From contig VWZL01000914.1 of assembly GCA_013396915.1 (NCBI GenBank), forward strand, positions 291,425 through 355,424: a stretch of 64,000 bases of DNA. The letters are read 5' to 3'. The translations under genes were made by a program, and so were the position numbers. Source of the stretch: Stercorarius parasiticus. Taxonomy: Eukaryota; Chordata; Aves; Charadriiformes; Stercorariidae. Shown piece by piece: positions 38,380-52,700 of this stretch. The first letter of the stretch is position 1. Every line of letters begins with the position of its first letter. The notes below the pieces were generated by a model. The model was not told the origin of the DNA, did not search any database, and was given only the letters and a program-made list of their open reading frames with translations.

Positions 38380-38413
38380 TGCTGTTAACTATGCAAGTGC
38401 ATAGTTAACAGCA
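38380..38413. repeat. Perfect 16-bp inverted repeat, 2-nt spacer
   Basis: The left arm 38380-38395 (TGCTGTTAACTATGCA) is exactly complementary to 38398-38413, with AG between. It can form a tight hairpin or cruciform. No gene or transposon end is seen next to it. Confidence 0.95.
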
Positions 38414-39438
38414 ACATGGATACTGGAGAAATTCAGTGTCTTAGCATTTGTTATAAAATTGTGCATTTGTTTTGACTAATGCATGTAAATATACAATGCT
38501 ACAACATTACAATATGGTGAACATTCTGAAATAACAAATATTTTTTTATCATCTGGGTGAACAGAATGAGAAAGTTTAAGAAATCCACAGACTTTTGAAG
38601 CATTTTTGAATGTGACCTGTTCAGTTATTATGTATTTCTGTTGAGAAATACCATTTTATGGACGCTGTGTATTGTCGTGAAACTTCTTTCTCTGAAACTC
38701 GATTTTCTTACAGGAATCTCTTTTTTTCAGTTGTATAGTTAACATGACTACAAACACGGATGATCCTTTTAAAAGAAGCAAAATCTCCAAGAAATATCCA
38801 AAGAGAATTTGTAACTTCACCATCTCTAGCAACACTTCCTGATTCATGAAGCCAACAGCCGATTGATTACCCAAGTGATCACTGTAAGTGTACATTACAC
38901 ACACTTCTGATTCTTCTAAGCTAACTGTGTCAATATTAACCTGACCAAATTAAGAACAAACTGTCTCTTTTGTTCTTCACACTCCTCACATGGAGAGCAC
39001 AATATGGCTTTTGTCAGAGGTGCTCCATCATTTTGGCTCAAGGAAACTGTCAGTACAGTTTGGGATTCGTTATTCATGGGCAGATACCCTGATGGGTCTA
39101 ATGAAGCCTTTCTGCTGACAACTCATTTGCTAAAAATACCCAACCATCACAAAATATAAATGAGGAATATCACTGTATCCTATTATAATTTTCACAACCA
39201 AAGCAATTATCACAATACAAAAGTCGATACATACTGCTTCAAACCGTATTCTCTTAATATTTCAGGGTCAGTACTTCTGCGTTCCAGCTTATTTCTGTGT
39301 GATCACTGATAAAACTTTATGACATACTTAAATTGCAATATAATAGGGTAAACACCAACGTTATAGCACACATGCAGAGCTAACAGTCTGTGTGCCATTT
39401 GTTGTAAATCCAGCTAATTACTAGAAGCCCCCTCCTTT

Positions 39439-39453
39439 AAAAAAAAAAAAAAA
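39439..39453 (+). repeat. Poly-A tract (15)
   Basis: Fifteen consecutive A, followed by GG and a further run of A; no retroposon body is recognised. Confidence 0.75.
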
Positions 39454-40562
39454 GGAAAAAAAACAACCCAGAAACAGACTCATTTTTTTATAAAAGTTTT
39501 CAGGTAAGGTCAGTAAAAATGGAAAAAAACAGTATAAACAATACGGTGTTTATACAACAGTATGGTGTTTATAGGACTCCAGAAACACAGACAAGTATAT
39601 TCACTATTTTACCTCTTTTTTATATCAACACCACTGGTGAAAATGCTCTGTACAAAATTCACCATCTTTTCTGTAAGGAAAGACTGACTTTTTCTGTTGT
39701 GCATTTCAATCTAACAAACAGCAGCTCAGCTGTACCTATATTTAGCAGTCTTCTGAAAAGAACAAAAAAGCAGCTAATTCTAATTTCTTTCTGTTGCTCT
39801 CTAAAGTTTCTAAAGCGAAATAGGTATTATGTCCTAAACCGAAGGGCAGGAGAATGGGCACCTGACAGCTTGTGCTACCCTGCTGTGTAGAGATCCCAGT
39901 CACACCTTATGTTTAACTTCAGGTCTCCTGAGCTTAACTTAGAAGGAAATTTAAACAGGAAATTCTATGGCACTGTGAAACACTGCGTATAGAATAACGT
40001 CATGAGTGCCTGTTCAGCACTGATCTCACTCCCCTGTGAGAATGCGTTTTTACAGTCTATTTTCATTAAATGCAGAATAACAAAAACAAAACAACAAAAA
40101 AGCAAAAAAGAAAGAAGAATTCATCTACAATAAAAGAAATTATCATGCTTTGTTCAATGAAAGTGTGTTTAGCCAGTTTCACACTGGAAACAGTGCCTTT
40201 TCTACAGCACTGGCACATTTTAGGATAGTGTGTCTTAACAACGATCCCCTCTTTATGAATTGAGGTTACAGCTAAACAAGTTTTACTTGCACTTGAAACA
40301 AGTACAAATTCAGTGTACTCAAATCTAGGCTTGTCCATTTTAATCTATGTTTCATTGGAACTTACAAAGACGTCTGTGTTTTACATGTATTTATCACAGC
40401 ACATGATTTCCAGGGAAGACTTGAGTCATTCACAAAATTAAAAAAAAAAGAAAAAAAGTTGCTCAGGGAAACAGTAAAACTTCAGCGCCATTATTCCACA
40501 TTTTCAGAGCTAGCTGAGACAGCTTTGAATTTAGCAGCTGAGGTACGGCATCTCCATGTATC

Positions 40563-40860
40563 TTAAGAGACATTATGATATCCATGTAACACAAGGATAT
40601 CATAATGGCCCATTTGGCTTAGAACATTCTTCCTCCGGCTGGAACACCTGCCTTCAGCGGCCATCACTGCCACCCACCTGAGCCAACACGAGTTCTTATC
40701 CATAAGGAAGGCAGCCTCCCCCTGACTCCTGAGGTGTACAACTAACTGCCTGAAATACAACGGCCCAAAATGCTCCCTGGCGTTGGTGGGGTCTGTGCAC
40801 ATACGCTCAAAAAGCATAATAGATCGGAAGGGCTGGAGGTGAAGTCCTGTCAAGGTGCTG
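40563..40860 (-). other. GC-richer patch with 96-codon open frame
   Basis: About 300 bp of noticeably higher G+C inside AT-rich intron. It contains an open frame on the minus strand (40853-40563) whose peptide I do not recognise and which has no DHH, BCH or reverse transcriptase motif. A 13-bp inverted repeat sits at its low-coordinate end. It may be an old insertion or a short retrocopy; there is no evidence that it is a gene. Confidence 0.2.
40571..40607. repeat. Perfect 13-bp inverted repeat, 11-nt loop
   Basis: CATTATGATATCC (40571-40583) pairs with GGATATCATAATG (40595-40607). Confidence 0.93.
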
Positions 40861-43823
40861 CTGCTACTGATAAACTGTTACTGATAAACATGAAGCATGT
40901 AGCCCAAAGACATAAACAAACATAAGTAATGGTGTACATGCTGTTGTGATGTGCACTGGAATGACGTGATAATATGAGATGGCCACAAAATCTGGAAGAA
41001 AAAAGGTTTGACAGCAGCACAGGAATCAAAGGAGGGATGTATATCGTCTACTCTAGTGAAACAAAGCTGAAAGTGCTTATTTATTTCTGTCTTGAAGGGA
41101 AGAAATTCAAAGCGCTTGTAATTTGTCTCAATGGATGTTTTCTGTAATCAGAAAATTGCGACTGATAAAGCTGCCATTTTTTCAGCTTTTTTGGCAGTTA
41201 AAGGATAAGTAGTTTGGAGTTGTTAAAAATACAAAATACCGCAAAACATGTAACTGTGATTTTCAAGTTTAAAGGCTTAAATGCTACCTCCTTTTTCAAG
41301 TGTGTCTTTAAAACTGTGTGTCTGTAAAAAAGCTAAAGGGACAAACTAGAAAACTTGCAATCCTAACAGTATGACTTTTGCTGCAAGTAGAGAACTACAA
41401 GGAAATGTACTTGCACTATGTTAAAATGTACTCCCTCCTGGTCATTTTAAAGGCTGAAGTAAGTATGTACATATTTTTCTGGAGTTAATTGCATGGAAAG
41501 TCTCTTATATTGAAACCACGGGTATGGTATCCAAAGCCTAAAAGTAAAGGAATCCAGGGACCACCTTATGCACTACATTGACAAGCAAATATCGCCTGTA
41601 ACAAACATGCACAAAATATGTACAAAATGAAAAGAAAAAATCTCTACACTACACTACAGTGTAGTATATAAAACCTAATACATTATTTACCTCAGAAACA
41701 CAGAGGAGAAAAAGAAACACTATTTTTGTGTCTTACTAATCAATAGGCCATGTGGACATAGCATACGGTACACTTTTTTATTCTCCTTTGTATTATTCTG
41801 CTTTCTGATCGTAGGTTAAGAGCTTCCACCTGATTTTTCCATAGCTTGTAAATCAATTAAAAAATACTGAAAAAGACACAACTTAGCCCTTCAGTTACAA
41901 GGTTCATTTAATCACATACAATATTTGATTTCACTGTTGACTGATTAGCAAGTGGTAACAAGCAAAAGGCTGACTTGCCAGAGTGATAAATTAAAATATA
42001 AGAAACATCACAACCCTATATATACTGACCAGTAGCTGTCTATTTTAGCCAGCTAAGTCTCAGGTGTAAGTTTATATGTAATAATTCATACCTTACAAAA
42101 TAATTCCCATGCAAACATGTTAACGCAAAACCACATTTCTGGCTGTCAAGAAAATTTCTGGCAAAATTAATCAACCATTCATCCATTCAGGCTCTTTGCA
42201 TACCCTTTTGTCAAAGAGGGAATACTAAGAGATTTCTTTCCTCTTCCACACACTCATTGCAATGGTTTGTAGAATCCATCAAGCTTGAGTTGATTTATTG
42301 AACTGTCTGTTAGCTCAGCAGTATAACTATAGCAAATGAACTGGTAACTTCTCAAAAAACAGCAGTGATTCAACAATATCTGGTTATTTAACTCCTTCTA
42401 ACTTCAGATTAGCAATTTCTTAAAGGCACTGACTTGCATTCTTTACGAGTGCTATCTGCAATTTTATGCCGGTATGGTTTTTTGATATTTTGGCATTTGG
42501 CAAAGGCATTTTTCATTTACTACTGATGCTGGAATCTACCTAAATCTTCACATCTTCACACCAGCTAGTATGCTTCTATTGCTAGTCAACAGAGCTTTGA
42601 AATTTAAATACAATACTGTCATGTACTTTCATGTGAGCCATCTTATTCCTTATTCTATGAATACTAAAAAATAATTACCCACTTAAAGTCCCCACCTATT
42701 TCTTTAATTACATCGACAACTTTGCCTGCATATTCAACTGTTTTTGTATTTATCTAATCCCATCTGTATTATTATTTGTTATAAAAGGTAGTTAAGGCAC
42801 AAAAAATAGAGATATGCCAAGCCGTTTGAAACACTGTTTAAACATGGATTTTATCGCTAAGCATCGTCCATTGAACCCCATGGAGCACATTTATCACTCA
42901 CCAGCTTTGCATTTTTCTTCATAAAGATATATGACCTTTGCCTATTAGATTTCATTAGCAGGGCACCATACAAGGCTCCTCTGCAGATGACAGGATAGAA
43001 AGCTAAACAACCTCGCCTGAAGGATTTGTGAGAACAAGCTCATCTTCAATCTTTGTCCCTGGGAGGCACTTCTAACACCTGCCAACCACAGCACTATCAT
43101 CAGAAAAACATTTAGAGATTTATCTTCAGGCTGGTGATTATAAGAGATAATTTGTGTGGAGTATGGATAAAGTTGGTCTAGCATAAACAAACTACAAGCT
43201 CAAATTATACGACGAACCTCATTAACTATTGATTTAACCACTGCAAATCCATGAACAAATGTTGTATCAAAATGTTAATTCTTCCTGAAGATATAATCAA
43301 GGAAAAAAAGAAATGCAAGGGCAGGATGGTGAGCTATTTTTATGTGCACTTTTAATGCTTGCAGCTTAAATTGGAAATGGAGACTTCCTTCATCATAACA
43401 ATGACAACAATATACTATTGCCATTTTCCCATAAACATGTAGTTTTGTCTGCCAAAAAGTGCTATATCTCTTTCGTTGCTGTCACTATAGAGGGATGAAA
43501 GAGTGCTTTCTCTCCTGCTCTTAGGAACACTTTTTTTGTTTGGAGACGGCAAGACTAGATGTACCATTAAAACTACCTTCAATAGCAAGAAGCTAGCAAT
43601 ATCATAACTGGAGACCATCAGAGGGAGCAGGGAGAGCCAGTGTGAAAAATTATATATACATTTATACCTTCTATATTATACATTTAAGATATAACATCCA
43701 TGCCTATAACAGGAAATAACTTTCTCCTAATCTTTCAAAATTACTGTCACGCAAGCTAATAAATCATCAGTCTTCGGCCAAGAGCGTATTTAGAAATAAT
43801 GCAGCCGAGTTAGTCCTGAAGGC

Positions 43824-43840
43824 TTTTTTTTTTTTTTTTT
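43824..43840 (+). repeat. Poly-T tract (17)
   Basis: Seventeen consecutive T, the longest homopolymer noted in the window. It could be the reverse complement of a retroposon tail, but no adjacent element is recognised. Confidence 0.8.
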
Positions 43841-46757
43841 ATACAATGGAAGGCAACCCTGTCCTCTCTTCGGTAAAGGAGAGAAAAATGCTGCCAGCCT
43901 TCCTAATGCTGCTGAAAGAGAGCAGACAGGGAACATCTGCACCTGATCTTGTTGTGATATGGCCTAGCAAAGTCCCATTGCACCATGTCTCTCCCAGCAT
44001 CCCTGTTCCTTAACACCACTACGCTTAGGGGAAAAACTCATTTGTGTATAGGATGTAGAAGGAAACCTGCAGTTCTTCCTCCAGTGTGGCACTCTGAACA
44101 AATAATTTGGTGTAACTTGTACTTAATAACAAAATACCAACATTTTTAACGCTAATGTATAGACTGTACAAACTGAAAAAATCTTTTGGATGGAACTCAA
44201 AAACTCGCAGCTAAAACAGTCAAAAGAAGAAGAAACTTTGAAAATACCTCGTGGGACAACATTATCTCTCAGCATTAACTCCTTCTAAAAGGGAATGGTA
44301 TTTAATGTGAAATGATTAGTTAATCCGTAAAAAAAAAAAACAACCAAAAACCCAACAAAATCTGCTGGTGAATACTGTTTTTCAATCTGAGTGTTCCTCA
44401 TACAGCAATGCAGCCATGCAGATGCACTCACACTTTTCTGGTTTCTGGTTCAGTTACCAAAATTTTTAGTAATTTATAATCCCTCAAATCTCTTTTAAAT
44501 TGTTTATAGGGTAAATGGCAATTTTAAATCCCAAAATGCTGACTTTTTTATTTTATACCTTTTTTTTTCCCATCACATCTACTTTGCTAATTTATGTAAG
44601 CATGTCTCAATCTCACCATAGGAAAAAATTGCCGTTACCTAACTGTTAAAGCTACTTCACTCTATTTACATAGATGGGCAAATGATTTTGCAAGACAATT
44701 GATCTAGAATAAATAAAATGGACCACTCTTTTCAATACAGGCCCATCAGGCATACACACTTGTGCAGGATCCAAGCCTCTTTTCCCCATTAAAAATCCTG
44801 CTTTGAAAATCATCAGCTGATAATAATTGGAAAGAATCATTTGTGCAGGATTCAGATCTATCACTTTTAGTATATTCTAAGTTGTAAATGTGTCAGTTTT
44901 GGATTGCTTCGTCAGATTTTACTAATCCATGAAGCCTTCTGTTTCATCTAGCTACCTCTTTTTCTGCCTTTCTACAGGAGCTGTTTGTTTCCTCTCTTGG
45001 TCTTTTGATTGAAAACCATTTTTCTCCCAAAACTGTAGTACTTACTTTCATTCTCTCGAGTACAAAATACTATTTTGTCCTGTAAGTTTTCTTCCTCCAG
45101 TGCTGCAAATTCTTGACCTACGCTATTTTTTACTTTCCCTGTCATGAATTCTCTGCTCCTACTTCCAATTCTCCTCATTCTCCTTCCTATTGCAATTGAA
45201 TTCTCAGCAGGAACCACTGATGTCACTTGAAGAATTTAGTTTTTGCTTTTTATAGTTTTTTTCCTATTGCCGCAAATCTCTCTAACTGCAAATACAGTTT
45301 CCCATTGAGGCAAAATGCTCTTTGATTGTACCTCAGTCTTTATTATGCTTTTATCCTTTGGTTCACAATATATGTTTTCCTTTCAGCAGCACAGATCCAT
45401 GGCTTTGAAACGCCCCACTCTAACCGGGGTCTCTGCATATTAAGAAATAGAAATAGTAATTATTACCTTTAGGTGTTCATTCTGCAAGCCTGACATAATA
45501 GGCCAATTCAGAAGCACATTAACTAGAAGTTAATGGAAAGCCTCTAGTTGATTTCAAAAGATTTGACACACGCTAAAAACGTACACGTAAGTATTCTCCA
45601 AATCAGTTCCCTACACAGAGAGTACTCACGCTATTTCTCAGGCACTCAACTTTAGCAAAATGCCCTTCCAGAAAGTAAAAGTTTTCTGCTAAATATGTAA
45701 AAATTTTAGAAATGCATTTTGAATTATTTTGATTAAGTCAGTTTTGCACCATATGCTAAATCACTGGCACCTTGCTTGGCCACCCATGCTGCCTTGTCGG
45801 TATGGAGTCACCCTTATGTGGAATAAAACTAGAGACAAAAGAGTAATTAATTTTCCATTCATTCAGTTCATGTCTCTGATGAGGAAGCTGGCCATCTTCC
45901 TCCAAGACACACAGACAAACAGGGATCAATGTGTTTTCAGTGGAACTGGCTTTAGTCTCATCTGCACTGGCAGTTTCTGAACAGGAACTAGGAATTGGAC
46001 AGAGATGATCAAATAACGTACAATGAACTTTGCCACCAAAAAAATCCAAGTCTTCTTACAAATGAGAGTAGCAATTCAGTTTCTTGTAATTCACTTAAGT
46101 TTTCCTAAGGATTCTTCCAATAAGCACTTACAGTTATGCAAGAAGAATGCCTTTAGCAACTCATTTGTTAAACAGTCAGTTCCTTCAGAAGAGATAAAAG
46201 GAGTCATTACCAACACAAGCAAAAAAAAGGCTAAAACAAAGTTCTTTGCAGATGCCTGTCAGGGGACACACACTTGGTTACACCGGGCAGAAGTTCAGCT
46301 GTTGGCACCCTTGTCTCTGTTTTACATTTAAAGTAGCTAAGACAGCAGCTTTTACCTTTGAGATGGTTCAAGTTTCTGAAAACAAAATACAAGCTGTGCG
46401 TAAGTCAGATTTTTGATGACAACTGGCAGGATCGAGTTCCTCAGTGTATAGGCTTTATTCAGGTTGTATGCTTCAGAAAGTTGTACCTTACCCTCTCTCT
46501 TGACAAGTAAAACTGAAAAATGAGACGCAAAGCAAGACAGTAGCCCGAGTCCAACTCAGAGTTAACCACTCTGAGGCACAGGACCCCTGCTCTGCTGACA
46601 CTGGCATGTAGATCTCGTTGAACAACCATTGGCCCTCAGGGCCCAAAGCAGCTTGAATACCTTTAATATGGTTCTAATTTTACTTGATACTTACATGGAA
46701 CCCTTAATGTTTAAAAGAAATTATGACTAAGAGCATGTAAAAAGAAAAAAAACTCTC

Positions 46758-46773
46758 TTTTTTTTTTTTTTTT
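46758..46773 (+). repeat. Poly-T tract (16)
   Basis: Sixteen consecutive T following an A-rich stretch; no retroposon body is recognised. Confidence 0.75.
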
Positions 46774-49700
46774 GCTAAAGAACGTAGACAATACAGGGAT
46801 TTTTGGGGGGTTAATCAACAAAAAAGTGCACCCAGTTTTAACATTACAGGAAGAGTGGCATAGAAAATAATTTGTTTCCATTTTCAGCAGCCAGGCCAAT
46901 TAGTTTCCAAAAACTTTCGTTGGTGCTGATCACGTTAGGTGGGCAGTGCCTGTGCAGCTTATCGCAAGTTTAAAATAGGCTTTAACAATCGTTGGCAATT
47001 CCACCCTGGGCACAAGTGACTGCAGCTAGCACAGCTGATTCTCCTCACACCATTACAGCTTGCTCTCAAGCACTTCAATCTCGAGCCAAGCCTCATCTGT
47101 CAGGTAAATTGTATAGTAAGACTGATAATAAAGTAAATAAATATATTTAAATATAAACTCAATAAATAACAAACTAACAAACTAACAACAAAATAACTAC
47201 ATAGCAAGTTAACAGCACATATTTGAGTTTGCCAGAGGCATGCCAGGCATAGCTGTAATGCCTTAGAAAACATTTGTTTACCCTCTGCTTCACGAATGCA
47301 GTCATGCATTGTCACTGAAGCACCTTTCTAACACAGTAAAGAAAGAAACAAGTACTTCTCAGCAACATCAAAGCAAAATTTCATATAACAAAGCAAGCAG
47401 CTTGTATACTAAATTTTGTACTGCTACCCATTGACTTCACCATAGCCTGTTGATAACTTGAGCTTTCAAAACTAAGGTTTTGAATGCAATTCTTTTAATG
47501 TTGAATTTGTGTTGTCTGAATATTGAAGTAAATGAAGTAAAGATAGGGTGGTAGGGTGGTTAAACTGCTAATACACTTACAGATAAAATGTACTTAAAAT
47601 ATCTTAAAATCTTACCAAATTCATGGAACTGAAGTAATTAATGGAAGTAAAAAATACCTGCATTAGCACCTTATCAATTAGGCCCATAGTTAACTATTTC
47701 TATCCTGCTGGCTCATTTTTAGAATGCTCTCACTTCAGCCTCTGTGAAATTGATGTCTTTAAATTCAGGCCCTTATTTATTTTCTGAAAATATTAGTAAA
47801 AACATTAACATGTGAATGAGAAAGTTGGGGCTCCAAATAGCATCCAGTCTTCTTTCAAACCATGAAAAAAATCCATATGGAATGACATGAGGGCTTTCCC
47901 TCCGCTACACTGTGCATTGCAAAACTGTCTATTGCTGAGTGCCTGAGAGAAGCATACAGTGGAATGCATAATATATTATCAAAGCCAAGCAGCAGCTGAT
48001 AAGTAGTAAAGGCTCTTTTAACAACTTGCAGGTTAAATGATGCAACTACTGTATTACTATAGTTTTAGCCTTTTGCAACTCCGTTAAGACAACACCAGAA
48101 TAAACAGCAGTATCATAGACCTACAGCTCTTTTGATGAAGATACTTGTATCATAACCCTAAATAAAAGAAAATTTTAAACCCCAAATCTGCAAAAGAAAA
48201 TAAGACAGAATATTCCAGAGCTAGAAGGACATAAAGGCATTGATTTATCTGTCTCTACTCTAAAGCACGAACATTTCTATTCCTCCCACTTACAAAAGGA
48301 ACTCGCTGTGGCTGTACTGTAGACTTCAGTTAAACAACATTCTTACATCCAAGGTGTGGTTTACCTCCACCACTGTACTTAGAAGGAGAGGAGGAGCGAT
48401 GGGAGGAAATAGTAGCAGACACGGCATCCTTTGCCATTCCTTTTAGCAAAAAGCTGCTTGCAGACATCAGAGAGGAGTAAGAGCATATGGCAAAGAAACT
48501 GAGAACAGGTAGAAGGAGAGGGGGGGAAAGAGGGTATCCATAAAATTGGCATGGGAGTTTATACCAGAATAATACTTACAAAGAATTCTCTGTTATGTTG
48601 AGTTCATTGAATAAAACACTGAAAGATATAAGGTCCAGAAAGAAATAGGAAAGTATGTAAGATAACAAGCATTATATCATCTGAGTATGAGCATTACAAA
48701 AAAAGGGAGCAGACAAGAAGTCTTGATTAAAAGACTTTTAAGTCCGATCGCTCTATCAAGCTTCGGTCTTTTATTCTTGTTCACCCACCAGATGGTGCCC
48801 TTGCAGCACCCATGAACAAGCTACGCGCATCCCTACCTCTGCCTACAGACAGACACATACACATGTCACTCCGTGCCTCTTCATACCTGTTTCTGAAGGG
48901 ACAATTTAGATGACACTTGAACTGTTTTTAAAGGAGGAGAGTTTTCAGATAGGCCTCGGCATACAGATTTTTCAAAATCTCATTAGAAGTCTGACTAATG
49001 TTGGTAGCAGCATGATCTACAGGCCATGCCTACCCCTATGGCAGCTGGTATCCACTGTGGTATCTGGATCTGCGAGCAGGAGGAGAATGACAGTTTAGCA
49101 TCAATTAGGAGAGCGTATAAACTCTTAGAAAACACTGGAGACTTATTTTGTTGCCTGAAACATGGTTTTTAACCTGGAAATACCTCATCTCTGCAGAGCT
49201 GTGTATTTCTCCCACAGTGATGGAGAAAGCTTTGCAGCTGTTCAGGTTAATGTGTTCCTGTTTGTCCGCTGACATTTAAACTGGAGGATACGCAGCATTC
49301 TTCAAAGCTTGATTGGCACATGGAAGTACAATGCGTAATCAGTGTTAATCTCCTAGTCTATTAGTACTTTCATAATCTACATATATTTTACAAAATTCTT
49401 TAGAAAAAAATGCTGTCAGAGCAAATGATGCATCAAATTCAAACAGGCCATCAAGATTGCTAATGGATTTTAATAGCAGCTATTACAGCATAATGGTATT
49501 TTCCCAACAGCTGTTTGTTTATAAAATTTTCAGTTTACAAGACCTTTATGTCCAATCCCAGGAGACATCCCTCAATTCATTTATAATCACTTGGTTCAAC
49601 CTACACATAAATATAGTCTTACTGGCATTGGGGGTGTGTGTAAGACGTGAAGAACTACCACAGCAATGAAAATGATGGGGAACCTTACAAGCTAAACTAA

Positions 49701-52700
49701 TTAGTGTGTATCTTTTGACTTCAACAGCAAATAAGTGGTTTGTATGTTTCTTCTCTATTCCCACTCTTGAATAGCTCATTGCAACTAAGAAATAGCTGCC
49801 TGGATTATAGCCTATTTTATGCCTGAAGCTGACATAAGATTATTTGTTTAGTTCCACGTAGCTACACCTGTTTAAGATGTTGAAACATCGTGCTAGGTGT
49901 CACAAGGGCATAACTGGGGCAACTGGCCAGCAGACGATGGCATGATGTGGCCTGCAGAAGTAGTGGAGCAGCATTAGAGGAAAAAGATCTTGACAGGCTT
50001 CCAAAGTGTGATCTGAGCTGGAAGACATATTAAAAGACATAAAACCAAAAAAGCGTGACTTTTTCCAGGCCTGGGGTTTGCTTTGGTTTTTTTTCCCCTC
50101 AATGTATGATCAAATATTTTTGTATATCTATTATATCTGAAATCAGGAAGAAATAGGAAACTAGGACCCTGGCATGCTTTTTCCATTGAGTCATATTCAG
50201 AATTGAACTGTACTTTACCAAATGAGATTTTGTTTTAAAGTATTGAGAAGATAACTAGGAATAGAAGCTAACTATGAACTGAGCAGAAAAAAATTTATTG
50301 AATGAGTTTTTTAGACATTGGACACTTGCAGTTTGTCCAGCTTCTTTCCTGATTCTTAAGCTGCCTATGTAATTCAAATTTTTTAATAAGTTAAGGCTGA
50401 AGTCTGGATAGACGCCTCTTAGTATATGTACTAATGGATAAGTGCTTTTTTCAAGAAACATCTATACTGAATTAATTTTGCATCCATGTTGCAAACACTG
50501 GAGAATTTTTTAGGATATAGGACAAAAAAGACAAATCACCCACTTCATTTCAAATGCTGCTCTCCTTGGACAGTAGATGGCTCCAATTTTCCACAGAAGA
50601 ACGCTACCACTAAAATTCTCAGCCAAGACTGTAATTTCCACAACAGAGGAACAGGGGTGTTGGTATGCAGTAAGCAGGATATGAATAAACAAGCTGTTAA
50701 GTGGGTACTGTTTGTTAGTAGTGTTAGGGTAGCCACCTTACAAAAAGGCATGCTTCACCCATACTATAAATGTTCTCCTGGCTAATTAGCTAATAGTAAA
50801 TGTCAGCTACAGCCAGCTCTGTAGATTCACATTCTACCTCTGTGCTCGCTATTCTCTGTGGTCTGATAAGCACTTAGCTGTCTCGAGTAATCAGGAAACT
50901 TACTAAAAGAATAATATTTACATTGTTTTCGTGAAGTGCCTTGATATTCATGGTCTTTACATGGAAAGCCACTGCCTTCCCTTCCTAGTCTTTTCAATAC
51001 TCTGCAATCACTTAACACATAGCTCTTGGCAGCCGTTTTCATGCCAGTAGTAGTACAAAAAAGTTAACAAAAATATTGTTTCTCCCAAGACACATGGTCT
51101 AAGATCTAAGGCCTTTTGACTCCCACAATGTTTGCCAGAAGAATTATGGTCAGATTTAGTTCTGGCCTTGCAGCTGATAAGAGGAAAGCAATTAGAAAGC
51201 ACAGTCTAAACGTGATCAAGTAAAATACAAGTATTTTCTATCTCTAACCAGGTATAGAAGAGTTAGGCTTAAAAAATCCACCAATGAGATTATACTGCAA
51301 AACCCACACCTGATACTTATAAATCAGCTGGCATAAAAAATACAGACAAAATCTCCTCAAGCCTGATTCTTACTGGTTACTAGTGACTCACTAGCATCAT
51401 ACTGGAAAGAGCCTATTTTGTTGATGGGAGAGTTACTCTTTGAGAATAAGCAGTGGTACTTTGAAGTGGTCTACCCAGAAAAACGTAAGAAAAAAATATT
51501 GATTCAAGACTGGTATTTTTGCTGTTTACAGGTGGACCCTCCTATCTTACATGAGGACCTCATGCCTATATATTTGCCTCTGAATAATTCTGTTGCTTTT
51601 AACTGAGAAATTCACAGATATATAGAAAAAAGATTATTAATCTGTTAGTTTTGGAACTCTGAGAAACTGCTTGGACTTCAGCTTCAAGAACTTACCCATA
51701 TGCCACAGTATTATTTTTGTTGGATGTCATAAAAAAACCCCATTGCCTTAACTTGCCTGAAAAATGCACGGTGTATGTGTAGATACCTTCATGTTAGTAT
51801 GCAAAAAATTTCCCAATGCCTTATTTTTCCTTTATCTCATCTATGATCTTTCCAGAAGGTTTGTTCAAGGACTTTGTAATAAGTTAGATATATTCTGAGA
51901 TATCATCATAAGTGGTCTCTACATTAGAAAGTTAGGAAAGACTATAGAGTCTTCTGGCTTACTTGTTTTGGGTTGTCACGACACCAGAGTGATTGCTGGA
52001 TTTTCCACATTTGGCCAACAGGAAATTTCAAGCTCAGCTAAAAACATGGCAAAGAAAGCTTAAGCAATCTAAAAGAAGGCGGCGATGGGAGATGCAGTAT
52101 GACCAATCTTCTCCATGAAGCTTTCTTTTAAAACTCAAATAGCTTTTCAAAGAACAGCGAGAAACTGAAAGCATAGTACTTAAAGAAAACACCTAAAAAT
52201 TAGCAAAGGCAACACTCAGACCTAAGGTCTAAAACTTTTGTTTACTGTTATAGCTGCCCGTGGAAATAAATGTGTTGAAACAAATCTAATATATATGTTT
52301 TATATAATCTGTTTATATACTGAATATTGCATATTTCAACAGCATCCATGTGCATGTATACATTGCCAAAACAATATATTTGTAAGTATACAAACACACA
52401 TACACAATACTGCTTGCGCATTTCAGTTCAAGTTGATCCAGTACAGACAATCAGTAAGTAGTCAGGAAATTAAGACTTTACAAATACTGTAATTCAGAAC
52501 ACTGTTTATCCAAATAGTACAAATAAGCTGGGGTTCAGCAAATTTATTTAGATTAGAGATGTTACAGTGAAATTGTCTAAAAGAAAAGACAAGAAACAGA
52601 ACATATTTGTGGTCATTTTTAATTTAAAACATTTGGGTAAAGAATGACCTATTATATACTTCAGAGTTGAATGCCTCAAACTCTCCTAACTGATATCACT

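Noticed and set aside
41647..41666. Short palindrome around CTACACTACAGTGTAG
   Set aside because: Only 7 to 8 paired bases in repetitive CTA/ACA sequence; expected by chance in 64 kb.
44972..45226. 84-codon minus-strand open frame with a perfect GTAAGT donor at its centre
   Set aside because: The encoded peptide has no match to the DHH/DHHA2 region expected from the preceding PRUNE2 exon, and the upstream acceptor lacks a polypyrimidine tract. Probably chance.
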